A DNA stretch of 64,000 nucleotides from Metaphire vulgaris (lineage: Eukaryota; Annelida; Clitellata; Crassiclitellata; Megascolecidae): assembly GCA_018105865.1 (NCBI GenBank), contig CM030832.1:23497782-23561781 (forward strand), in the 5' to 3' direction. This document shows positions 34,870 through 44,980 of this stretch, piece by piece. The position numbers and the translations under genes were made by a program. Numbering within the stretch: position 1 is the stretch's first letter; each line of letters begins with the position of its first letter. The notes beneath the pieces are model-generated. The model was not told the origin of the DNA, did not search any database, and saw only the letters and a list, made by a program, of their open reading frames with translations.

Positions 34870-36860
34870 AGTGTTACAAATCTACCATCTTAATGTCCCA
34901 CGTCATTACATTCAGTTCAATGCTGCAGTAGGCGAGAATCTGACTGTGTTACTGTGACCCAAATGTCGAGTCCTTTAGTATAGCTATCGATTAACGATTG
35001 TTTATTGCACTTTGCTTTTACAGGTCAGATCGCCTTCGCATGTTGCATTGATTTTAAAAGTTGAACATATGTGTGTTTGCTAGCGTTTTGTTAACGCGTT
35101 CTGACATTTTATCAATGAAGAGGCCACCAAGAAGAACAACTGGTTTTAGAGGCTATAGTATAGGCAAACGCCTGATCGGAAAAACTGACTGAAGACACCG
35201 AATGACATTGGAAGAAATAGCAAAGGACAGAGAACTTTATAGTGCTGTATATGGTCGATGTGTTGGCATACCACATTGATGACGTCGTAGCCTAATAACA
35301 TAATTATACTGCGGTTATAGACGAAGTGTCAGGCATAGGAATCGTTTATCCTTGTTATTTACTTGGATTGACCTTGAATCTGATAAAAGTGTGTACAACT
35401 GGAAGTGAATCTTAGGCGGACTATCTACCATACGCCGAGCCTGAGGTTCACAGTTTAGTTTATGATACAGCTGTCGAGAAGTTGGTCGATAAAAGTGTTT
35501 CAGAAATCTTGTTATGAAAGTGCTTATTTATTAGTAGCTTGCAATGCTTAATTAAGAGAAACCTGTTGTGCCTACTGTAGAGTACACCTTGATTTTCGTG
35601 TCTGCTCCGCTTCTGCGCAACAAACTGTTTTATGCGAGGTCGATTACAGCAAGCAACGTTTATTATAGGCCCTACTGTAGGTGGTTCGGTGGCAGGCAAC
35701 ATCTGAACACATTAAAACAGGGTAGTAGGCCTACCAGTTTTATTGGTCCACCCTGTAGATTGAAATAATCGATATAGATTCTTCTTCTTGCGTCACAGGT
35801 CAATGACAGTGTACAATTGATCATCTTATAGTAAGCCTAATCGGAATTGTTCCAAGTACATGTACATTGTACAAGTTTGTCTGCTGAGAGTTTGAGCACA
35901 GTGGTATAAATTCTCAGATAGTCGGACTAGTTAGGTTATCGTTTCAGGTGAGTAAACGATATATTAGACCCGTAGCCATTATTAACTTTTCGCTTTTTCA
36001 CATTCAGATGCTTGAAGTAGGTTATTTTATCATTTTCTCTTTCGTGGTATTCACGGCGGAGAACAGTGAAATGTATTTCACATTGGGCATTCAGAATGCG
36101 TGTTCAATATTTTTCTTCAAACTTGCTCCAACATTTGAGGCGAGTAATGGTCATTTTTATATTAATTTCTTTACTGTCGTTTTCTTATTAACGACTGCGA
36201 AACAGCCTACAGGTAGCAAAGCAAGCAGTAGGCTATATAGCACACTTGCAGAGGCGTAAATGACCTCAATAATACTTTTGTTTTTTTACAATCACCTTCT
36301 GAGATAAACGCTGACAAAGCTTACAGCTGCCACCGATGCCACTGGTCATACAGGCTCACTCAGCAGTTTACTGAAAATGATACATTTTGTAAAAAAATTG
36401 CGCAGAGATCACCACCGGCCAGGACAATGGCGTCTTTTTTGCATGACAAGCTGACAATGCAGACTAATTAATTATCTATCTGTAAAAGATAATTTTAATA
36501 GCGCCTTAACTAGCGTTGTGAGATCCTCTCTTGGATCGGAATTTGATTCTCTTTTAGTACTTAATTATTAATATGTGTATTACTTTCACCTGCTGCTTAA
36601 TTCTGTAGCCCTACTTACTTATTTGTGCTTGGTATCACTAGGTATCTGCGAGAGCGAAGCGGTTTTGTGCTGAGACAAACCAGCGAAGCTATTTCAAGAA
36701 AGATTCTAAGAATTGCAGCTTTTGCTGTAGAAGTTTGTCTTTACTGAACCTTGTGTTAATTAAATATTATATTAAAATCTATTAAATCTTATCTCTTTAC
36801 ACAACATCGCACCGCGAGCCTTCAACCCTAGGTGAAGACCAAAGTCAAAAGCGCTGTCGA
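34870..36860. other. no clear gene
   Basis: 35117-35270 gives RPPRRTTGF and TLEEIAKDRELYSAVYGRC, possibly a worn LINE tail. The remainder is AT-rich with only short ORFs. Confidence 0.45.
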
Positions 36861-36861
36861 C

Positions 36862-37251
36862 TAGGGTTGTAACTTTTCCAGAAAAGAAGAATTTCCGGTT
36901 TCATTATTCCGGAAATTTCCGGAAATTTCCGGAAAAATGAAACCGGAAATGCCGCACGTATGTCCATAAAATATTACATAGCACTACAATCCTGACCGTT
37001 GTTAACAAATGCCCAACAAATGAATAGTAATAAATAGTAATAATGATAATAAAAAATAATACTAGATAGTAGTCATAGTAATAAGTAGTAATAAATAATA
37101 ATAATAATAGACATTAATAATAATATTAATAAATAATAATAATAATAATCAACTTTTCCGGAATTATTCCGGAAAAGTACCGCTATTTTCCCGGAAATTT
37201 CCGGAATTATTCCGGAGGAAATTTCCGGAAATGTCCGAGCTCACATCCTTA
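36862..37251. mobile_element. hAT-type MITE with nested TTCCGGAA palindromes
   Basis: Ends TAGGGTTGTAAC and GCTCACATCCTTA are imperfect inverted repeats flanked by a perfect 8-bp duplication CTGTCGAC (36854-36861 and 37252-37259). Arrays of CCGGAAATTTCCGG occupy each subterminal region, around an AATA-rich core. This is the usual place for transposase-binding repeats. Confidence 0.88.
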
Positions 37252-37544
37252 CTGTCGACAACGTTAACAATAACTTAACATGTCAATATGGGACGGAAAA
37301 TGTTGGGTTTGAAAATTCGCTCGGATGGTAGGCCTACTAAAGAGTCTGCTGCCCTGACGAAGAACTCAGTCATATATTCACCGTTTAAATAAAACATTGC
37401 CTAATTCAATTCATCAAATTAAGTCTCAATATCATCATTTGTGACTTTACAGCACTATTGCGTTGATTAGTAACATATTCCATTATAGCTATTTCAAGAG
37501 AGACTAAGCGCATAAGAATAAGTAGTTACTACTGCACTACTTCC

Positions 37545-38139
37545 GGTGACCGGAAGATTCGGTACCGGAAGATTCGGGACGGAAGATTCGGGACGGAAGA
37601 TTCGGTAGGTACCGGAAGTTTCGGTACCGGTCACGAAAGATTCGGTACCGTTGGGTGCGCGGGGCCCGCTGGGGCTCATGCCACCTTATTGCCCCCGTGC
37701 GGGGGAGGGAAATAACGGCGAGCTACGATAGCGGTCCGGGAGCCGTTGAATCTGGTCAATTTTCCCTCCGGAAACGGCCTAGCTTAAACCCTGCCTGTAA
37801 AACGTACTACCGTAGCATATCTATCTATTTTGGGCCTTTTCTAGAAGGTCGCATTAAACAGCTCAAGTTCTCTGCACGTATTGCGAGTTAAAATCTGTTT
37901 ACATCTATTAAGTCGGTGGGGGGAGCAAAAGCGCGCCTGAACGCTGGGTGTCCGCTAATGACGCGCGACAGTTAAAGCGGACAAATACCAGCAGCAGGTG
38001 AGGCGTCATCTTATGTGTATGTCGAACCGGTACCGAATTATCCGGTACCGAATCTTCCGGTACCGAATCTTCCACAAGTAAAGTTTTGGTACCGAATTCT
38101 CCGGTACCGAATCTTCCGGTACCGAATCTTCCGGGAACC
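37545..38139. mobile_element. hAT-like MITE with GGTACCGGAAGATTC subterminal arrays
   Basis: Inverted ends GGTGACCGGAAGATTCGG and CCGAATCTTCCGGGAACC with perfect 8-bp duplication CTACTTCC (37537-37544 and 38140-38147). The left 110 bp holds five or six GGAAGATTCGG units and the right 120 bp holds their reverse complement, around a GC-rich core. No transposase is encoded. Confidence 0.9.
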
Positions 38140-38309
38140 CTACTTCCAAAGCCCTATATAAATTTACGAGATTTTACTTTACTTTACTTACCTGATAGGC
38201 AAATTGATTCTCCAATGCATCTTAAAGTGATATTTTAAGATTTGTTTTCAGCTCCTAAATAGCTCGTGGGTGTCCATTGTTCACCTGGTTTTTCTCTTTT
38301 CAGATCATC

Positions 38310-39250
38310 ATGAATATCAGAAGAAGAGCTTTTCGATGCAACACTTGCCCAAAATTCTTCATCGTCAACTCTCTGGTCTTTGTCCTGAACGTAAGTCTCT
38401 ACACCTACTACGCTCATTATTCTCAGATGACTTTTCAACTGCGCACCGAAAACCATCTTGAAGAGAATCGTTCCGTTTGCAACATCACCAACCAGACCGT
38501 CAAATTCCTGGACAGCTGGATGATCTCGGAAGCAGTGTTTTTCGTCTCTCCCATAGACGCAAAGGAGCGCCAACTTCTAGACCGAATGTTTCGAACATTC
38601 ATCCAGACCATTGAAGCTGCCAAGTTGTCCTACTTCATTATTGGTGGTACCTTGTTCGGGTCTCTTCGACATCACGGTCCCATTCCTGGGACGATGACGT
38701 CGATGTCATGGTTAAAGCAAGCGATGTAGACATTCTCTTGGATGTTCTGTCTAAATTGGGTCCAGATTTCAAACTATATGCGATGAGACCTCGCAAAAGA
38801 AGGTACTGGAAACTATTCCCAAGTCAAGGACGTGAAGTGATCGATTTCGAATACAGGGTACCGTTCATTGACGTTTTTCTTTATCTCGAGAATGAAACCC
38901 ATGTTTGGACAGCGACACCAGAATGGAATGATTTCGACATCTGGAAGAGGCAGCACATCTTTCCGTTGACAAGACGACCCTATGGAGAGCTGTTCGTGTC
39001 AGCCCCATGCAACGGTTTAGCCATTGTAGAGTCCTATGCCGACATCTCCATGTGTCATAGTCGTACTTATGACCATCTTTCGGAAAATGGAGTCGAAAAC
39101 GTTGTATTGATTCCGTGCAACCAGTTGGCTTATATCTACCCATTTGTTAAACGTTCCGAATCAACGAATAAATCATCTCATCTCGTAAAAGAAACATTGG
39201 TAATGGGAAATGTTACGATTAGAGAGGTAATGGTCGATCAGTTTTGCTAA
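38310..39250 (+). CDS. LicD/fukutin-family protein with a single frame break
   Basis: Proteins of this family are type II Golgi/ER-lumenal transferases of phosphocholine or ribitol phosphate to glycans (FKTN, FKRP, bacterial LicD). From ATG 38310 (just after acceptor TCTTTTCAG): basic start MNIRRRAFRCNTC, a membrane segment FFIVNSLVFVLNVSLYTYYA, a stem with NxS/T sites (NRS, NIT, NQT), then YFIIGGTLFGSLRHHGPIP. The metal-binding acidic motif WDDDVDVMV follows in the next frame because one base is absent at 38684-38690 (CCTGGG); the rest (VDILLDVLS, KLFPSQGREVIDF, PFIDVFLYL, SSHLVKETLV, ending VDQFC) is open to TAA 39248-39250. About 310 residues in all. Either a recent pseudogene, an assembly error, or recoding; the 26-kb copy has the same gap. 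Exons 5' of 38302 are likely (splice acceptor present) but not found. Confidence 0.82.
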
Positions 39251-39259
39251 TATGTTCGT

Positions 39260-39464
39260 AAACTAACATGTTATATATATATATATTGTTATGTGATCCT
39301 ATTCCAAACATTATTTACTTACTTATTAATGTGATTTTGGTGCAGGCGCAGTGGGCGTAATTAGCTTCCGATTAAGATTTGGCTGTTGAAACTATGTTGA
39401 AAATTAAAACTATTAAAATCTGATGCAATCTTGTCTTAATTTACAACATTACGCGGCCAGCCTT

Positions 39465-39519
<55 letters not shown>

Positions 39520-39600
39520 GTATATATATTATATATTATATAAACGCTCGCTTCGCTCGCAGTGCAGGATAATACTAATCCAATAAAATACCCAATCATT
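39260..39600. repeat. (AT)n microsatellite and AT-rich flank
   Basis: An (AT)n tract of about 48 bp at 39468-39516 with shorter TA blocks around it, starting just downstream of the LicD-like stop codon. Confidence 0.9.
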
Positions 39601-40065
39601 AAATTCATGCTGAACAACATGATCGCCTTAGCCAAGCTCTGCGCCACGTAATAATTAGGCCTATGTACGTTAAAATCACGCAACTGTGGCCATTTGTGAC
39701 GCTGTACACGTATTTTTTGTGTACGTTAAAATGTACGTTAAAATTGCGCAACTACCTCAGGCTGCAATTGCAATTGTTACCAGCAACGTCGTCGCACGCT
39801 CAGCCCTCTGACGCTGCAATGACTCGACTAAACCGTGTTAAACTACGATTCTACTAACAATTGTTATAGCAACGTCGTCTTCGAACATCGTCCACCAACG
39901 CATATAAGGACTAAATACCAAAAGTCAATCGCCCACCAACGCATCGCGACGTAAGGATAAACGGTTAAAACCGTCTACCAATAGTCAACCAATCAGAACG
40001 CTTGAAGGTAACAGACAGAGAGACATACAGATAAGGATCTTATATTATAGATATATTATATATAT
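39600..40065. repeat. dispersed repeat ending in CCAATCAGAACGCT
   Basis: GCCAAGCTCTGCGCCACGTA near 39634 and CCAATCAGAACGCTTGAAGG, AGAGAGACATACAGATAAGG, ATCTTATATTATAG at 39988-40050 match the block at the right edge of the window (63630-64000). It is an unclassified interspersed repeat with a fixed 3' end. Confidence 0.75.
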
Positions 40066-40108
40066 ATAATATATTCCAGAGATGTCTGTGTAGGGCGAAA
40101 CGCAATTG

Positions 40109-40111
<3 letters not shown>

Positions 40112-40144
<33 letters not shown>

Positions 40145-40155
40145 TATATTATTCA

Positions 40156-40206
<51 letters not shown>
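40112..40206. repeat. (AT)n microsatellite, two blocks
   Basis: AT tracts at 40112-40142 and 40162-40206. Confidence 0.95.
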
Positions 40207-40209
<3 letters not shown>

Positions 40210-41300
40210 CTCGAAACGTTTGGTTACGGGATTTCATAATCGTTTGGTTGGGCATTGCTATGACGATGGGCGGAGCTTACGACCGCGTTATTTATTTCTT
40301 AAAATAGCGATATTGTTGTGCAAGTGTTTAATATGCAGTCAATCGAATTTTTTTAAATCTTAAAATTGCTATTTATAGTTTGAGATCCATTAAAAAACGG
40401 TTTGCTACAATGACGTCATTTGTTAATCGATTTGAAATAAACAATTCGCTCAGTCACTGCATCGCCATTGCGGAAATTACAGTATTGTCGAAAGTCATCG
40501 TTTCCCCATGACTCGCGATAGGAAACAAATATGGAGATACGGTCTTCGCCAAGAAGCCCTCGATCGTTTAAAGAAGCAAGGCGTACTCTGAGCGAGATAC
40601 TTCGGTAGGATGCGAGTTGTGACCTGGAGCAGTGGGGGGGGGACATGTCGAGCTTGAGGGGATGTGGTTGTTGGGGAAATGTAGCAGTGGGGGGATGTAG
40701 CTGTGGGAGATGTAGCGGTAGGGAGAATGTAGTTGGGCAGTGGAGGGGGAAGATTTCCCTTTCCCCCTACAAATGGCGTCCTGGACTTGGGACGAAACAC
40801 AAGCGCCGGGAGGCTACAGCTATGTAAGTAAGTAAAATCCCGTGAATTTCTATAGCGCTTTCAAAAGCAGCATCGCAGCAGCTCCTTATTCATATGCTCC
40901 TGATGTTATTATGAAGTCATAGTCAAAGGTGGTGATGAGTCATTCGGGCAGGGTCATTTGATCCAAAGGGTCATTGTGGTTGGGACGTTAAAGTCTATGG
41001 AGGAAATGATTTTTGAAGATAAATGCTTCGAGTTTAGAAAGAAAAACTTGAGTTGTTGCAAGAAGTGAGGGAAATTGCGACTCAGAATCTGTTATTTTGC
41101 CATGGTGTAGACAGCGGATGGATGATGGAAATTGTGTTCCAAAGTTCTGTGTGCATATATGACGTTGAAAAGTAGTAGTAGTAAGCAGTCCGTCGGGGAC
41201 GATGATGACTTCCAGAGTATTTATATGATAGGCTAATGTACAGTAGTTTTGTTCGCTATATTTAGGCATAATTAATGTGTTCGCTGGTTACTGATGAGTC
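40207..41300. other. no clear gene
   Basis: 40620-40790 is a degenerate GGGGGATGTAG(C/T)-type repeat in both senses; 40826-40870 is the retroposon tail also seen at 24187. No exon recognised. Confidence 0.5.
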
Positions 41301-41305
41301 CGATT

Positions 41306-41955
41306 TTGGATGCACAAATCCTGCCACAGTCAACACAAGGAAAAACCGACAGTGGTGAAAGATGTTGAGTTGAGGCGATTCTTCCGGTCTTGTCGTCTTC
41401 TTTCAGCATTGGAGATGCGTTTGTTTTCCATGATTATAGGACCAGTATGGACAAGTTTGCGCCATTGTATGAGGTCACCAGCCACTGTCTCCCAATTGTT
41501 TGGATCAATGTTGCACTGCTTCATGGTGACCTTTAACTGATCTTTGTATCTTTTGAGCTGCCCGCATTGCTGTCGACGACCGGATGAAAGTTCACCATAC
41601 AAAAGTATTTTAGGAAGGCGACTGTCTTCCATGCGTTAGAGATGCCCCGTCCATCTAAGCCTCATTTTCGAGAGAGTGGCCTCCACACTTACAGAGTTAG
41701 CCTTTTTTAGTACCTCCGTGTTAGGTACTTTGTCTTGCCAACGAACTAAAAGAATGGAGCGTAGACAAAAACTAGACATCTTATATGAAATGCCTCTAAG
41801 GTTCTAACGTGACGACTGTAGAGGGTCCAACATTCACCTCCATAAAGTAGAACGCCAAGGACAGTGGCATTGTAAAAAATGAAAAGTGGAAACCTGTTTA
41901 CAGGGTGGGTGTTTGTCAAAATCCTGCCAATGAGTCTGAAAATATAAACCATATC
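41306..41955 (-). pseudogene. LINE ORF2 C-terminal remnant with zinc-finger end
   Basis: Read from 41955 down: LLYGGECWTLYSRHVRTLEA, then after a frameshift LRWTGHL and MEDSRLPKILLYGELSSGRR, WETVAGD and CVDCGRICASKIGLIS followed by NQRTH. This is the usual end of a non-LTR retrotransposon ORF2 with a terminal CxxC...H-type finger. It has at least one frameshift and a stop between 41640 and 41760. Confidence 0.88.
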
Positions 41956-42120
41956 CCAAGGTTTATTGTATTGTATTGTAATCTATTGTACTGGACAACT
42001 TCTATAGTGCCGTAGCATGGCGAAGGTTTGAATAGAACATTACCTTAAATCTTTCCGGTGAGGCTTCTGTCCCAGGCCCCAATCTGGTCATGGGCATCGG
42101 TAGAAATTTTTTCAGATGTG
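41956..42120. repeat. reversed SINE-type fragment
   Basis: ACAACTTCTATAGTGCCGTA and the phrase CCCAATCTGGTCATGGGCAT resemble 27040-27110 and 27950-27985. Probably an old retroposon in reverse. Confidence 0.45.
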
Positions 42121-42740
42121 CAACAGTTTAACATTTTATTTACTTGGAGACAAAACACTGCCAATTTGTCTTTTTAAAAATATATATAAAGTACATAGAG
42201 TAGGCCTAGATGTGCCTTATATGTTCAGCCCAAAATATCTGACAACCAAGAAAAGATCCTCGTGCATGAAACTACAGAAACTACACTACATATCTACATA
42301 TGCCAGCCTGTTTTAGGATTTATTTGCCTACCCTCATATTTTTATAGACATATTATTTATTAGGGGCGAAGAGTTATTATTTCCTCACATTTTTATTTAC
42401 TATTACCCCACATTTTTAATGGCAGTTGTGCCCCATTGCACTCCCTCCGGACACCCATTGTTCTGATAGCTTACCAGTTATGCAGGTCCCCTACTTCAAA
42501 ATTCTACTTGCCCTTCACGAATTACGTACTCTGGCAGTTGTAACAATTCTTTTTTTTAGCACGATAAATATTTATGGCGTACATTGCCAGTTTGCCATAG
42601 TAACGACTTGTGAGTGAAATTTGTCATGAGAAGTTAAATATCCGGGTTGAAAACATTGCACTGACAGCAACAATCTACATGGCTCTAGCCTCACCTCGTG
42701 AAAGCTACATTCTCGATTCCATCGACAACTAGAGTAAAAT

Positions 42741-43182
42741 GGGGCTGTCCATTAATTATGTCAACAATTATGTCAACAACTATGTCAACATGTCAACAAT
42801 TATGTCAACAATTTTTGGGCAATTTTTGACCTCCTTGTCAACAACTGTCAACTTTCAGTGACATCCTTATAATTACGTCAAAAACTTTTGACCCCCCAGA
42901 TCAATGACAGGTCCCAATAACAGGGTTAATATTTTTGCGGTGATGACCATTTTCCCATTTTTGCTCATAGTGTGTCAAAATATGGTGGTGATGACCTTTT
43001 TGACCTTTTTTGCCATGCTTTTTTCCACCATAATAAGTAGTATTCCATGAAATTTCATATTTTTTGATTATTTGTAAAAATGAAATTGTTGACGTCAACT
43101 TCTCTTGACCCCCTTCCCCTGTCAACAACTGTCAAACTTTTTCAACTCCCCTAAATTGTTGACGTAATTAATGGACAGCCCC
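42741..43182. mobile_element. MITE, GGGGCTGTCCATTAATTA family, copy 1
   Basis: Inverted ends GGGGCTGTCCATTAATTATG and TAATTAATGGACAGCCCC extend inward through GTCAACAATT/AATTGTTGACG. The left arm has a short local duplication of the TATGTCAACAA phrase. A weak variant of the shared GATGACC...GCTCAT block is near 42942-42970. Confidence 0.9.
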
Positions 43183-43392
43183 TAATATAATTACGACATT
43201 GCCAATATTTCACGCGCTTTTAACTTAAAATTGCTAATTTCGTTTTAGGACGAAGAGCAAGTAAGTAAATGTTATACGTATACTTTATCAGGGTCACGTG
43301 ACAAAAGTAATAAAGGTCTTATGATTTTTTAATTTTATTTTTTACGGTTAATGGAAAAAACAGAAGTCAATGCAAAATATTGGACATCTACA

Positions 43393-43789
43393 GGGCTGTC
43401 CATTAATTATGTCAACAATTTTTGGCAAATTCTGACCCCCTCCCCTTGTCAACAACTGTCAACTTTCACTTACCCCTATAATTACGTCAAAAACTTTTGA
43501 ACCCCCAAGATCAATGACAGGACCCAATAACAAGGTTATTATTTTTTGCGGTGATGACCATGTTTTCTCTGTTTTGCTCATCGAGTGTCAAAATGTGGTG
43601 GTGATTACCTTTTTTGCCATGCTTTTTCCATTGTAATAAGTAGTATTCCATGAAAGTTCCTATTTTTTGATTATTTGTAAAAAGTGAAATTGTTGACGTC
43701 AACTTCTCTTGACCCCCTCCCCTGTCAACAACTGTCAAACTTTTTCAGACCCCTCCCCCAAAATTGTTGACGTAATTAATGGACAGCCC
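43393..43789. mobile_element. MITE, same family, copy 2
   Basis: Ends GGGCTGTCCATTAATTATG and ATTAATGGACAGCCC with CTACA on both flanks (43388-43392 and 43790-43794). It is in direct orientation with copy 1, 210 bp away, and about 85% alike by eye. Confidence 0.9.
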
Positions 43790-44370
43790 CTACAGGTATA
43801 TCAGGCACTCTACTGGCAGTAGCAATATCATTTCCGTCTCTCGGTTCAATTCGAATGTTGTATAAGTGCATGGCCACTACTTACGATGACTAAGAAGATG
43901 CTCACTAGACTTTCGTGATTTCTAGCACGCAGCAACTACATCAGGAGAAATTCTTCTGAGATCTGGTGGCTATTCTAAGATAATAGTCTGCTATCACCTA
44001 CTATCTTCTGATGAACTTGAACGCAGCATATTCGATCTGATCGCTAATTTGCTGCAAGTCTCTGTCTCTATCTGTCTATCTGTCTCTGTTTGACTCTCTG
44101 TCTCTCTCCCCCTCTCTCTCTCTGTCTGTCTCTTCATCACCGAGTGTTTTCATTTCCTGATTGACATGTATTCTGTTGCTAATAAGTTTAATGTTTGCAA
44201 TGTCTGGTTTAGCCTTTGAGTCAATTTTGGTGTGGTTTCATGGCTCATCTCTAAAATACAGTAAGTCACCTTTTCGAGGTGTATTTCTGGTATCAAAGTG
44301 AACTTAGTAACCACGAAACCTGGCTAATGACTGCGTCGCGCTACTCCTACTTTTAGAAAACGTTATATAC

Positions 44371-44631
44371 CAGTAGCATGGCCAGGATTTTCGAAGGGTG
44401 GAGGTTACGACCAACTATTTTCCGACTTCGAAATTCCGGACAAGCAAAAAGGTCGTCACCTATTATTTTGCTTGGTTAAGCCAGTTATAATATAGCTATA
44501 TTCTTTTTCTGTTACCTTAAACCCGATTTTGGCACCGTCCTCGACACACAGAATAATAATACGCAATGCATTTTTATGGTTGGCCAACCAGGGAGGGTTA
44601 ACTCCGAACCGCCACCTTGGTTACGCCACTG
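44371..44631. mobile_element. hAT-type MITE, CAGTGGCGTAGCCAGG family, old
   Basis: Ends CAGTAGCATGGCCAGGATTT and TTGGTTACGCCACTG are diverged inverted repeats. The shared block is on the minus strand at 44438-44458. No intact target duplication. Confidence 0.75.
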
Positions 44632-44980
44632 TAAAAAAACCGTAACATTCTTCGATGAATCGGATGTACTCAAGTAATATCCTGATGGAAAAAGTTAAAA
44701 ATATCCAGATGATTTGGGAGAAAGTCTAAAGCATAAATTATTTACAGTGTTGAAAAAATTGAAATAAACTTTTATGATTTTATTAATTTGCACGTTTTTA
44801 CAATGTTTTCAAGTTATTGGTTCAAAACACATCGTGCCAGTCTACGCAAGAGCTCATAATAAATTGGTAGAGTTAAGTAAGTTTAAATTCCATTGCGCGA
44901 GTCGATATTTCATCGAATTTCTTTAGTCTTTTCAAGTCTAATATCAATAAGACGACATATATTAGGTCTACATGTAAAGG

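Noticed and set aside
41285..41320. CTGATGAGTCC, the core of a hammerhead ribozyme
   Set aside because: There is no GAAA-type strand after the expected stem II and no stem III. The reverse strand codes for the GLISNQRTH end of a LINE protein, which explains the sequence.
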